From assembly GCF_014698035.1 (NCBI RefSeq), contig NZ_JACJSF010000039.1:1-64000 (forward strand): DNA of 64,000 nucleotides, given 5' to 3'. Under the pieces are notes generated by a model. The model was not told the origin of the DNA. It saw only the letters and a list, made by a program, of their open reading frames with translations, and made no database searches. A program made the position numbers and the translations under genes. How positions within the stretch are numbered: position 1 is the stretch's first letter; every line of letters starts with the position of its first letter. Positions 46,215 through 54,393 of the stretch are shown in pieces. The stretch comes from Desmonostoc muscorum FACHB-395. Lineage in GTDB: Bacteria; Cyanobacteriota; Cyanobacteriia; Cyanobacteriales; Nostocaceae.

Positions 46215-46756
46215 AAAACACCTCATAAGCAGCAAGTTGCAAATTAACCCCATTCAAGCAAATTGGGTGATTAATCTTATCAATGAAGACAGGAAATACA
46301 GGGCAAGAAGTGAGACAGGTCGGTCTTGGAGGTTTTCCCCATGAGCGACTGCGTTCGCGTAACGTCTCCGTTCGCAAAGCGTGCCCGAAGGGCTTAGGAG
46401 ATACCCGAAGGGTAGAAGGAAAACAGCCCTCTCTAGAAAAGAGAGAAATTATCATAAAAATCTAGAGATATAATAATTTACTAATTAAGACTAGTTTTCC
46501 CAAAAATATTGGCGATATAACAGTGAAGTTGAACATTAGCAAATACCTTTATACTTCGTTACAAAGGTATACTTCTGTTTGTGTAACTCGCTTATTTTTA
46601 GGGCTTACACAAAGCCACATACAGTAGGGGCAATTCATGAATTGCCACTACCTGATAATATATTTTTCTGAAAAGATAAATAGCGTACCAAAAGAAGCTG
46701 CGATCGCAACTTCTTTTGGTACGTTTAAAAAGTATTGAGATAAGTAGTAGCTTCAG
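46215..46756. other. Gap with repeat motifs
   Basis: No gene is supported. GTTCGCGTAACGTCTCCG-type repeat near 46,353 and a GGGGCAATTC palindrome near 46,627-46,650 are visible. Confidence 0.5.
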
Positions 46757-47257
46757 TTAGATCCGCGAGTAGCGAAAGCGAAGTCTGAGTAACCGAAGCC
46801 AGCGTAACCACATTTGTGCAGGTTGTTCAAAGAATGTAAAAATATCACCGAAACCTAAATTAGTTTTGTGATGATGTAACCAGTGTCTCTCAGGAGTAGT
46901 AACAAATAAAATTTGGCATAAAATATTTATAGGCTTTGGAGTTTGCCAACCAAGTACACTTATGTGTCTCCACCATACATGAAACTGACCAAGCAGTAAT
47001 CCCGAAATAACGCCAATGGGAGAGAAAGACCACAAGACTACTGCTATGAGTACATAAGGCAAAGCTCCTAAGATACCATCTAAAAGAACTTGAGGATTAA
47101 AAGTCAAAATAGCGTAGTGGCGGAAATCTTTTTTCCAGGAGTGGTGCGTTTTTAAATGAAGGCTACCAAAAACATGCTCGGGTACGTGGTAAATAAATGT
47201 AGATAGAAAATCACCAAAAAACAGTAATAACCAAGCAACAGCGATAGCCTCAAGCAT
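46757..47257 (-). CDS. Fatty acid hydroxylase / sterol desaturase family membrane protein
   Basis: The 166-residue membrane protein has histidine motifs of the hydroxylase superfamily: HVPEH, HLKTHHSW, HVWWRH and HWLHHHKTN, and ends with FTFFEQPAQMWLRW. It is shorter than the paralogue at 14,548 and may be a small cyanobacterial subgroup. Probably oxidises lipids or carotenoids in the membrane. Isolated gene. Confidence 0.8.
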   Translation of the reverse strand: MLEAIAVAWLLLFFGDFLSTFIYHVPEHVFGSLHLKTHHSWKKDFRHYAILTFNPQVLLDGILGALPYVLIAVVLWSFSPIGVISGLLLGQFHVWWRHISVLGWQTPKPINILCQILFVTTPERHWLHHHKTNLGFGDIFTFFEQPAQMWLRWLRLLRLRFRYSRI

Positions 47258-48060
47258 TTGTACTCCTCAAGAATAGTTAAGAAAACTCCACAGAAAATAT
47301 GCAAATGTCATGCTGTCGGCGTAGACACCTGGTTTCCTCCGTGCAAACAGCATTTGTGCTTATCATGGGTCTACGCTCCAGTGAATTTGGTTCAGAGTAT
47401 ATGTAATTGGATCAGTTGCAGTTTCATGAATCTCCAATCCTCAAATGCAGTAAACAGCAACTCCTAAGAACCTCCAGCTTGACTTCTAGCTCTGGGTTAA
47501 TGGTAGCAATACATCTAAAACCCGATTGGAATACAGTATTTTACCAGAGTTACTACACAATCTTCTTACTAAGGCATACAGCGTAGGCAAAGATTGAGTT
47601 AAAGTTAGTACAAATTTAGGTTAAGGCTTTTTTCGAAATTGTTAATTCCAAATTGATTGCAATTAAGTCTCAATGATGAATTTAATCAGAACCACAGAAA
47701 TAAGGATTCTGCCAAAACAACTTGGGTCATCAAGGTGAGTAAAGCGAGTTTACAATTAAATTGAGATATGGCAAAATTTTGAGTATATAGAACCAACATG
47801 ATTTTTCAGAGACAAGTGATGTAAAATCTACATTTAGACCCCTAAAATTCAATTCAAATTTTCCCATAAAAAGTAGATAAATGCCTTGATTTGGCTACGA
47901 ATAAGCTAAAATTAGTCCTGAAATTATGATCCTATAATAGAAAAAATAACCCTGTTTTTTATAAGCGGGTTCGGGTGAGATTCTGAGGCGGAATATCACT
48001 ATTCTAAGCATGTTGCCATATATCCTAATTATTTTATAATCTAACAACATAAAGAGTTTG
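47258..48060. other. Large AT-rich gap
   Basis: 803 bases without a supportable gene. A GCGTAGAC/GTCTACGC inverted pair lies at about 47,320-47,375. The part from 47,560 is AT-rich and shows no structure I recognise; a regulatory RNA cannot be excluded. Confidence 0.5.
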
Positions 48061-48498
48061 ATGAGTAATTTATCTATAAAAATTGCTGAAATGTCTAAAG
48101 ATTTTCCTACAATTAAAGCAATTAGACAAGTAGTTTTTCAGGATGAACAAAATGTAGATCCTGCTTTAGAATTTGATGGCAAAGATGCAATATCTGAGCA
48201 TTTGATTGCTTATTTAAATGAAAAAGCTGTTGGTACTGCCAGAATTAGATACTTGGAAGATAAAACTGCCAAGATAGAAAGGCTTGCAGTTTTATCTACA
48301 GCTAGAGGACAGGGTATTGGTACAAAAATTATGGAAAAGGCACTACAGATTATAGCTAAAAAAAATATTACACAAGTTGTGATTCACGCTCAAGAATATG
48401 TGATAAATTTATACAAAAAACTGGATTTTATAGAAGAGGGAGAAATATTTGAAGAAGCAAGCATTCGCCATGTAACAATGAGAAAAAACATCTCATAG
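48061..48498 (+). CDS. GNAT-family N-acetyltransferase
   Basis: The 145-residue protein starts at ATG 48061 (an in-frame TTG just before is not favoured). It has the GNAT core: AKIERLAVLSTARGQGIGTK holds strand beta-4 and the acetyl-CoA loop (RGQGIG), and the C-terminal VINLYKKLDFIEEGEIFEE is family-typical. It transfers an acetyl group to an amine; substrate unknown. Confidence 0.92.
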   Translation: MSNLSIKIAEMSKDFPTIKAIRQVVFQDEQNVDPALEFDGKDAISEHLIAYLNEKAVGTARIRYLEDKTAKIERLAVLSTARGQGIGTKIMEKALQIIAKKNITQVVIHAQEYVINLYKKLDFIEEGEIFEEASIRHVTMRKNIS

Positions 48499-48600
48499 TC
48501 TAAATAATCTGCTTATTTTAATAACTGGTAATCACAGCAGTTGACAATGATTTTAAATACGAAACTGCCTAACCAATAAACAAGAAATCTCATAGTAAAA

Positions 48601-50817
48601 TTAGCTCAAATATCGCATTAGTAATGACTCTAGCTGGACTGTGCGGATTGGCTTAACAAGATAGTCATTAGCACTACCTGGTAACTTATTAATTTCTTTT
48701 TCTATAGGTTCGCTCAAAGTCATTATTACAATCGGTGTATCTTTCCAAGAAGGCTTTTGTCTAAGAAGATTTAGCAAATTTAAGATCCTAGTTTTTCTAG
48801 TTAGCTGGAAATCAAAAAAAACTAAATCTGCTTGGAGGCTTTGCACCTGGGTCAAAAAATCGTTTTCATTATCTATCCACTTGACTTTATAGCCAATTGA
48901 CTGAAGATAGTCTTGCAAAACTGTTGCAGTTTTTTCCTCTTCTTCTATAAGTAAAATAGTTTTATTTTTGGAGATGTCTGGGGAGGAGGATAAAGTAAAT
49001 TCTTCTCCCTCATCTCCCTGATCTTCCTCATGCTTTTCATTCTCGACTGCTTTCGAAATTACTGGATTTGGTAAAAACAAAGTGAACTGACTACCTTCTC
49101 CTAAAGTCGATGTAACAGTTAAATCTCCACCATGTAAACGTGCTAGTTTGCGTGTTAAAGCTAAACCTAAACCAGTGCCTTCATACTGCCGATTTAATTG
49201 GCTATCAAGCTGTTTAAATGGTTCAAATAGAAATTGAAACTGATTTGGGTCTATACCAATTCCAGTATCTGAAACTGTAAAGGTTATTCCTTGAGGTACT
49301 TTTTTCACTACCAGCGCTACATCACCGGCTGGGGTAAATTTAATGGCATTGGTGAGCAGATTGAGTAGCATTTGCTTGATGCGCCGCTCATCAGCAATAC
49401 AAATATCCTCTTGTAGGTCAATTTTGTAGGTGAGTTTTAACCCCTTTTCTGAGGCGCGATCGCGCACTGTCCAGATAGCATAATTACATAAATCAGATAC
49501 TGGTAAAGGTGACAGTAACAGTTCTTCTTTGCCTGCTTCTACCTTCGATAAATCAAGAATATCGTTAATCAGTGCCAACAAATGCTCACCACTACTATAT
49601 ATACAACTTACATATTCGTTCTGCTTTTCATTGAGAGAGCCAACTACTTCTTGTTGCAGCAACTGCGATAAGCCCATAATCGCATTAAGAGGTGTTCGCA
49701 ACTCGTGGCTCATGGTTGCTAAAAATTCACTTTTTGCCCGACTAGCAGCTTCTGCTGCTTCTTGAGAGGCACGTAGTTTCAATTCTGTTTCCTTGCGTTC
49801 AGTAATATCCTCAATCATCGCTAGAAAAAACTCAGGTTCACCATTGCTGTCTGGTATAACAGAAACAGAGATATGAGTCCAAACTAGGCTACCATCTTTA
49901 TGTAAGCAGCGTCTTTCCACCTCAATGCGATGTTTATCGACAGCCTGTTTCTCAAGTTCGGAGACTTGGAAGCCGAACCTTGAAGTTTTCCCTGAGTTTT
50001 TGCCAATTTCTGACACCAGTTGTTTGTAAAGTTTTAAATCCCCCTTTTGCGTGGAAATGTAATCTGTAAAGCGCTTACCGTATAGTTCTTCTTGGCTGTA
50101 TCCTAAAATCTCGCACAGTACCGGATTAGTATCGACTATCTGCGCTTTCATATCTATAAGTCCAATACCAATAGAAGAACGTTCAAAAATTGCCCGAAAT
50201 TTTGCCTCACTCTGTCGTAGTGCTTCCTGTACCATGTTTCGCTCGCTTGCTTCTATAGCCAAAGTCACGAAATCTGCAATCGAGCCAGCAAAAGTTTCTT
50301 CTTCTAAAGTCCATTGGCGAAGTTCACCTATATGTTCGTGGCATACTACGCCTACCAAACGACCCTCTAGCCAAATGGGTGCATCCAATAGGGATGTGAT
50401 GCCTAAAACACAAAGATAAGGCTCGGATAATTCTTGGGTTCTTATATCATTTCTGGCATCATTTGCGGCAATGGTACGTTCTTCTTCTAATGCCTGGAAA
50501 TAAGCTGGATAATTTTCTTGTGAAAGCGAGTTACCAAAGCTATGCTCCTTAGTCTTTACATCATATAAATCGATGCATTCAATTTTTGAGCGTTCTTCAT
50601 TATATAACCACACCCCAACTCGCTTGACTAAGAGCGTCTGAGCAGCAGTTTCTGTGATCTCTCTCAATACTGCATTAAGATTACCTTGTTGAAATGTCTT
50701 ACTTCTTGCCAGTTGTACTAATGTCTGGCTTTGTTTTCGACGACTATTTTCTCTGATTTGTAAAGCCTCTTGGGACTGATTTTGCTCTGTAATATCTCTA
50801 GCTGACACCACCTGCAT
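48601..50817 (-). CDS. Hybrid histidine kinase (GAF-PAS-HK-REC), 5' end possibly decayed
   Basis: The protein has 738 residues: GAF (about 35-195), PAS (about 200-345), HisKA (FLATMSHELRTPLN), HATPase (RRIKQMLLNLLTNAIKF; GTGLGLALTRKL) and a C-terminal receiver with TILLIEEEEKT. Between HATPase and receiver there is an acidic run (HEEDQGDEGEEF) coded by repeat-like sequence. The first residues (MQVVSARDITEQ) are the end of another PAS domain; its upstream part is present but broken by a TGA at 50,827-50,829. Translation may restart at the ATG, giving a shortened sensor. Confidence 0.88.
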   Translation of the reverse strand: MQVVSARDITEQNQSQEALQIRENSRRKQSQTLVQLARSKTFQQGNLNAVLREITETAAQTLLVKRVGVWLYNEERSKIECIDLYDVKTKEHSFGNSLSQENYPAYFQALEEERTIAANDARNDIRTQELSEPYLCVLGITSLLDAPIWLEGRLVGVVCHEHIGELRQWTLEEETFAGSIADFVTLAIEASERNMVQEALRQSEAKFRAIFERSSIGIGLIDMKAQIVDTNPVLCEILGYSQEELYGKRFTDYISTQKGDLKLYKQLVSEIGKNSGKTSRFGFQVSELEKQAVDKHRIEVERRCLHKDGSLVWTHISVSVIPDSNGEPEFFLAMIEDITERKETELKLRASQEAAEAASRAKSEFLATMSHELRTPLNAIMGLSQLLQQEVVGSLNEKQNEYVSCIYSSGEHLLALINDILDLSKVEAGKEELLLSPLPVSDLCNYAIWTVRDRASEKGLKLTYKIDLQEDICIADERRIKQMLLNLLTNAIKFTPAGDVALVVKKVPQGITFTVSDTGIGIDPNQFQFLFEPFKQLDSQLNRQYEGTGLGLALTRKLARLHGGDLTVTSTLGEGSQFTLFLPNPVISKAVENEKHEEDQGDEGEEFTLSSSPDISKNKTILLIEEEEKTATVLQDYLQSIGYKVKWIDNENDFLTQVQSLQADLVFFDFQLTRKTRILNLLNLLRQKPSWKDTPIVIMTLSEPIEKEINKLPGSANDYLVKPIRTVQLESLLMRYLS
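48970..49040. repeat. AGGGAGATGAGG-type repeat inside the hybrid kinase gene
   Basis: G/A-rich (minus strand) repeat in the linker between HATPase and receiver. Intergenic relatives are seen at about 32,985-33,030. Confidence 0.6.
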
Positions 50818-50960
50818 TACTTGACCTCAAGAAGAAATAATTTTGCTTTCCAGTTCTACGCAAAAAGTAGAACCGTCTTTGTATAACTACAATTACTTGG
50901 TATGCTTTTTCATAACCGGAAAGTATATTTTTTATAATCAAATTTTTCTGATTCTGGATA
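50818..50960 (-). pseudogene. Remnant of a PAS domain upstream of the hybrid kinase
   Basis: In the kinase frame, codons directly upstream read YKDGSTFCVELESKIISS, then a TGA stop, then GQV and the kinase start. Further upstream, in another frame, NILSGYEKAYQVIV is visible. This is a typical PAS/PAC sequence broken by a nonsense codon and at least one frameshift. Confidence 0.75.
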
Positions 50961-51360
50961 ACGAGTTCCAAACTATATTTTGCTAATCACTTTTATTACT
51001 TCATGCCAGTAATTTTTGCCAGGGGATAATTAGCATTTACAGGAATTCTACTATCAAGTAATTTTACTCAAATATTAAGTAGTATAGTGTTTTGATTTGG
51101 GAAGTAGGAAGTGGTGTAGTTTAATTACTTGAAAAGGGCTGTAAGCCAATTTGTTGGTTAGTGTTAATGTTAATTCATTTTTTTGGAACTGTACAAAATC
51201 AAGCTTGCTGAGGCAATGGGCATAAGCCCTAAGTTCTGGAGCAACTTCACAGATAATCGATATGATTACCAAAACACAGTTGATTCCCCTAGAGAAAGAT
51301 ACTTAATGACTAAAATTTTGAGAATATTAAGGTAATGCGAGCTTTTATGGAGGTGGAGCT
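50961..51360. other. Gap before the BtuF-like gene
   Basis: No gene is seen; the 65-codon minus-strand ORF lacks protein character. GGAGGTGGAG just before ATG 51361 is a strong ribosome binding site. Confidence 0.5.
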
Positions 51361-52287
51361 ATGACGGTTAGTAATGTGAGAATTGTTTCCCTAATTCCCG
51401 GTGGAACAGAGATTTTAGCGGCACTAGGATTGGTTAATGCTATTGTGGGGCGATCGCACGAATGCGATTATCCTCCAGAAATCCTCAATCGCCCCGTTTG
51501 TACCCAAGCACGCTTAGACTCCAATGCCTCCAGCAGCGAAATTAACGATGAGGTGAACGATTTATTACAATCTGCTCTCAGTATTTATGAAATCAAAACT
51601 GATGTTTTAGAGCGGTTGCAGCCTACTCACATTCTCACTCAAGACCAGTGTGATGTTTGCGCTGTCAGCTTACACGAAGTTGAAAAGGCAGTTGCTACAC
51701 TCATTGACAGTAAACCGCAGATTATTTCTTTACAACCCAATATTCTCCAAGATATTTGGGCTGATATTGAGCGAGTCGGTAACGCCTTCGAGGTAGATTC
51801 GGTAAAAGTCTTAGAAAATTTAGAAGCTCGCGTCAAAATTTGTCAGCAAAGAATCCAAGGACTTTCTTTAAATGAACAGCCTACTGTTGCATGTATTGAG
51901 TGGACTGATCCTTTAATGGTTGCCGCCAATTGGATTCCTGAATTAGTTAATTTGGCAGGAGGACAGTCTCTATTTTGTTATACAGGTCAGCCTTCTCCTA
52001 TCTTGCCGTGGGAAACACTATTAACAACTAATCCAGATGTCATTGTTTTTATGCCTTGTGGCTTTGATTTAAATCGCACTCGCCAAGAAGCCAAATTGTT
52101 AACTAAACGTCCAGAGTGGGAAAAACTACACGCTACGCAAGCTGGTAGGGTTTACATCACTGATGGCAATTCTTACTTTAATCGTCCAGGGCCACGACTG
52201 GTAGATTCTCTCGAAATTTTGGCTGAAATTTTGCATCCCGAAATTTTCCAATACGGCTACAAAGGAACAGCTTGGGAACTTTTGTAA
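51361..52287 (+). CDS. BtuF-like cobalamin/iron-complex binding protein
   Basis: The 308-residue protein has the TroA/BtuF-type two-lobe fold: RIVSLIPGGTEILAALGL at the start, VGRSHECDYPPE, and VFMPCGFDLNRT near the end. Related proteins bind cobalamin or ferric complexes for ABC import. There is no signal peptide, so it may act in the cytoplasm or depend on a later maturation step. No permease genes are adjacent. Confidence 0.85.
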   Translation: MTVSNVRIVSLIPGGTEILAALGLVNAIVGRSHECDYPPEILNRPVCTQARLDSNASSSEINDEVNDLLQSALSIYEIKTDVLERLQPTHILTQDQCDVCAVSLHEVEKAVATLIDSKPQIISLQPNILQDIWADIERVGNAFEVDSVKVLENLEARVKICQQRIQGLSLNEQPTVACIEWTDPLMVAANWIPELVNLAGGQSLFCYTGQPSPILPWETLLTTNPDVIVFMPCGFDLNRTRQEAKLLTKRPEWEKLHATQAGRVYITDGNSYFNRPGPRLVDSLEILAEILHPEIFQYGYKGTAWELL

Positions 52288-52289
52288 AG

Positions 52290-52472
52290 AAGAATTCAGA
52301 ATTCAGGAGTCAGAATTCAGGAGTACGATGGTTACTGAGTTTGTCGTACCACTTGCCTACGGGCAGCGTCTCGTAGAGAAGTACTGAGTGATATAGCTTA
52401 AAGCTTTGGCGGGTTCCAATAGCCCACAAAGAATAAATTCTGATTCCTGGATTCTGAATTCTGAATTCTTCT
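52290..52472. repeat. GAATTCAGAATTC inverted repeat block
   Basis: AAGAATTCAGAATTCAGGAG at the left and its near-inverted copy at the right enclose an ACGGGCAGCGTCTCGTAGAG motif. The block lies between two convergent genes. Confidence 0.75.
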
Positions 52473-52775
52473 CTAAGGTGTTTCTTCAGAATCCGCCGAT
52501 GGTTCGTTGTTAAATAACAGCAGGCGTGCAGCAAGGATGGCAAATCCGATCGCTGCGATCGCTTTTAACAAACGTGTAGGTAATAATTCGGCTACTGCTC
52601 CCCCTGCTAATGCTCCCAACAGGCTAGTCAACAGCAATGCGCCTGCTGCACCAAAAAATACCGCGCGTGGAGAGTTAGAACGCCCTGAAAGTGCGATCGC
52701 AGCTAGCTGACTTTTGTCACCCAATTCTGATAAAAAAACTGTAATAAAGCTCAGTCCTAAAAGATGCCAATCCAT
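52473..52775 (-). CDS. GDT1/TMEM165-family half-size transporter (second subunit)
   Basis: The protein has 100 residues from ATG 52,775; a longer frame upstream is coded by repeats. Two to three membrane helices with the cation-binding SELGDKSQ motif (residues 16-23). Family members export Mn2+ or exchange Ca2+; in cyanobacteria the Mnx exporter protects photosynthesis from excess Mn. Full proteins have two such motifs; here each half is a separate gene, with the partner 62 bases upstream. Confidence 0.88.
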   Translation of the reverse strand: MDWHLLGLSFITVFLSELGDKSQLAAIALSGRSNSPRAVFFGAAGALLLTSLLGALAGGAVAELLPTRLLKAIAAIGFAILAARLLLFNNEPSADSEETP

Positions 52776-52836
52776 ATTATTTAGGGGGAATGGGGAATGG
52801 GGAATGGGAGTTTCTCTAATGACAAATGACCAATGA

Positions 52837-53268
52837 CTAATGACTAGTAAATACATCCCAAAACAGCATTAGGGAAATTACCAACAACATCACACCTGCT
52901 GATTTTTCTACAGTTTTTGGGCTGAGTCGGTTAGCCATCCAACTACCTAAAAGTACACCTAATAAGCTCGTGGTTATCAGTGCCGCTGCCGATCCGAGAA
53001 ATACCACCCAAGGCGAATGAGATTCTGCACTCATTAATAGGGTGGATAGCTGAGTCTTATCTCCAATTTCTGCGAGAAAAATGGTTACAAAAGTTGTGCC
53101 AAAAACTACTAACACTGATTGCTGCTTTGGAGGACTATCGGCAACTACAGGCTGAACTCGCTGGGCGATCGCAGGAGTTAAGTTAAAATCAGTGCTATCT
53201 TTCAGTTCTAGCTCGATTTCAGTCTGAGCTATGCCAGAAATCTCCAAAGGTGCAGAGTCAAGTTTCAC
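52837..53268 (-). CDS. GDT1/TMEM165-family half-size transporter (first subunit)
   Basis: The protein has 143 residues from GTG 53,268. About 50 polar, acidic N-terminal residues precede three hydrophobic helices. It contains LAEIGDKTQ, the conserved cation motif. It pairs with the gene at 52,473; the two products probably form a heteromer. Tandem heptamer repeats lie between them (52,783-52,809). Confidence 0.88.
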   Translation of the reverse strand: MKLDSAPLEISGIAQTEIELELKDSTDFNLTPAIAQRVQPVVADSPPKQQSVLVVFGTTFVTIFLAEIGDKTQLSTLLMSAESHSPWVVFLGSAAALITTSLLGVLLGSWMANRLSPKTVEKSAGVMLLVISLMLFWDVFTSH

Positions 53269-53399
53269 AAGCAGTAGTTTTGGTTGCTAGATTATTTTCA
53301 TATTTCTATCATATTCTCAGATTGTTGTAATAAATTGCAACTACATAAATGGAGATAAAAAAATTATGGGGTGTTTTTGTGTCCTAAGATCCTCCTTAC

Positions 53400-53556
53400 A
53401 CCCGGATTTCTCATGCATAGTGTAGGCAGAGAGGGAAGAGGAGTGTGGGGAGTGTGGGGAGTGTGGGGAGTGTGGGGGGTAAAACTTCTTCCGCATCCTC
53501 CCATACCTCCCACACCTCCCACACCCCTTGGATTTCTCACTTGTGAGAAATCCAGG
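53400..53556. repeat. AGTGTGGGG tandem array with inverted partner
   Basis: Four AGTGTGGGG nonamers at about 53,442-53,478 are followed by an inverted CCCACACCTCCCACACC part and the GGATTTCTCA/TGAGAAATCC hairpin ending at 53,552. Confidence 0.85.
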
Positions 53557-53907
53557 TTACAGCCCAATAGCTTTATCGAAGCGTAGTATTTCTAAACTGC
53601 GATCGCCGTATACTCCTTCTATTTGCTGGCGACAGCAGTCTATAGCAAAATCGTTGACTTCTTCAGGTTCAACCCCATACATATCTTGAAAAACTTCTGA
53701 TTCCACGCGGCAGAAACGAGGACGATCTGAGTAGATGCGACATTCGCGCGTGGTATGGTCAAAATTAACGCACCATCCGCCTTCGCCTACCATGCTGAGG
53801 TAGAGTTCTAGTTCTGGTGGAGAGAGATACTCATCCAAATCTGGACGATCTGCTGGATCAAGATTACAGCAGGCTCCACATTGTTTTACACATTGCCAAG
53901 TTGCCAT
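53557..53907 (-). CDS. YkgJ-family cysteine cluster protein
   Basis: The 116-residue protein has the cysteine pattern CVKQCGACC (6-14), CVNFDHTTRECRIY, RPRFCRVE and IDCCRQQ, matching the YkgJ/zinc-iron chelating family (CxxxCxxCC start). It probably binds a metal or Fe-S cluster; function is not known. The C-terminal end is next to the STRR block. Divergent from psb30. Confidence 0.9.
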   Translation of the reverse strand: MATWQCVKQCGACCNLDPADRPDLDEYLSPPELELYLSMVGEGGWCVNFDHTTRECRIYSDRPRFCRVESEVFQDMYGVEPEEVNDFAIDCCRQQIEGVYGDRSLEILRFDKAIGL

Positions 53908-53972
53908 TTTGAATTAGGGAGTGGGGAATGGGGAATGGGGAATAGGGAGAATAAACAATGCCCAATGCCCCT
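53908..53972. repeat. GGGAATG tandem heptamers
   Basis: GGGGAATGGGGAATGGGGAA at about 53,922-53,945 lies upstream of the YkgJ gene. Confidence 0.8.
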
Positions 53973-54110
53973 ATTTTACGTTTTTATGTCTTTTCTTATA
54001 ATTTTGTTAAGTAAATTAAATCCAATAGGCCATAGACAGATATGATCGATTGCGGGTTTTGTAATTAAGTTATTGAATTTTTTAAGACAATTGGGAGGAG
54101 AAAGGGAAAA

Positions 54111-54254
54111 ATGTTTGACGCTGTATCTGACTTGTTTAACGCTTTTACCAGTATCAATTGGGAAGTTATTTTCCAATTGCTGTCCGTGGCGCTAATTGTG
54201 ATTGCTGGCCCAGTAGTAATCTTTTTGTTGGCATTTCGCAACGGCAACCTATAA
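54111..54254 (+). CDS. psb30: Photosystem II protein Psb30 (Ycf12)
   Basis: The 47-residue protein has one membrane helix ([20 protein letters not shown]) and the family C-terminus LLAFRNGNL. Psb30 is a small intrinsic PSII subunit near PsbE/PsbJ that stabilises the complex. A GGGAGGAG ribosome binding site lies at 54,092-54,100 ahead of ATG 54111. Confidence 0.93.
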   Translation: MFDAVSDLFNAFTSINWEVIFQLLSVALIVIAGPVVIFLLAFRNGNL

Positions 54255-54393
54255 GATTTCTGAGTGCTGATTAAGAGTTAGGGGTGAGGAGTTAGGAGTG
54301 AGTAATTAAATTTTATTCTCAACTCATAACTCATAACTCATAAATCAGCACTCACAGTATCACACTCAGAAGCAATAAGTTAATAAAGAACTT
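54255..54393. repeat. Inverted AGTGCTGA/TCAGCACT repeat behind psb30
   Basis: GAGTGCTGATTAAGAGTTAG at 54,261 and tandem AACTCATAACTCATA then AATCAGCACTC at 54,315-54,351 form a long imperfect hairpin which could terminate psb30. Confidence 0.7.

Noticed and set aside
47930-48050. Possible structured RNA before the GNAT gene
   Set aside because: The sequence has a few G-rich runs but no stem I can pair well or recognise as a riboswitch.
52776-52856. Longer start of the second GDT1 subunit
   Set aside because: The extra residues come from GGGAATG repeats; ATG 52,775 directly precedes the first membrane helix.
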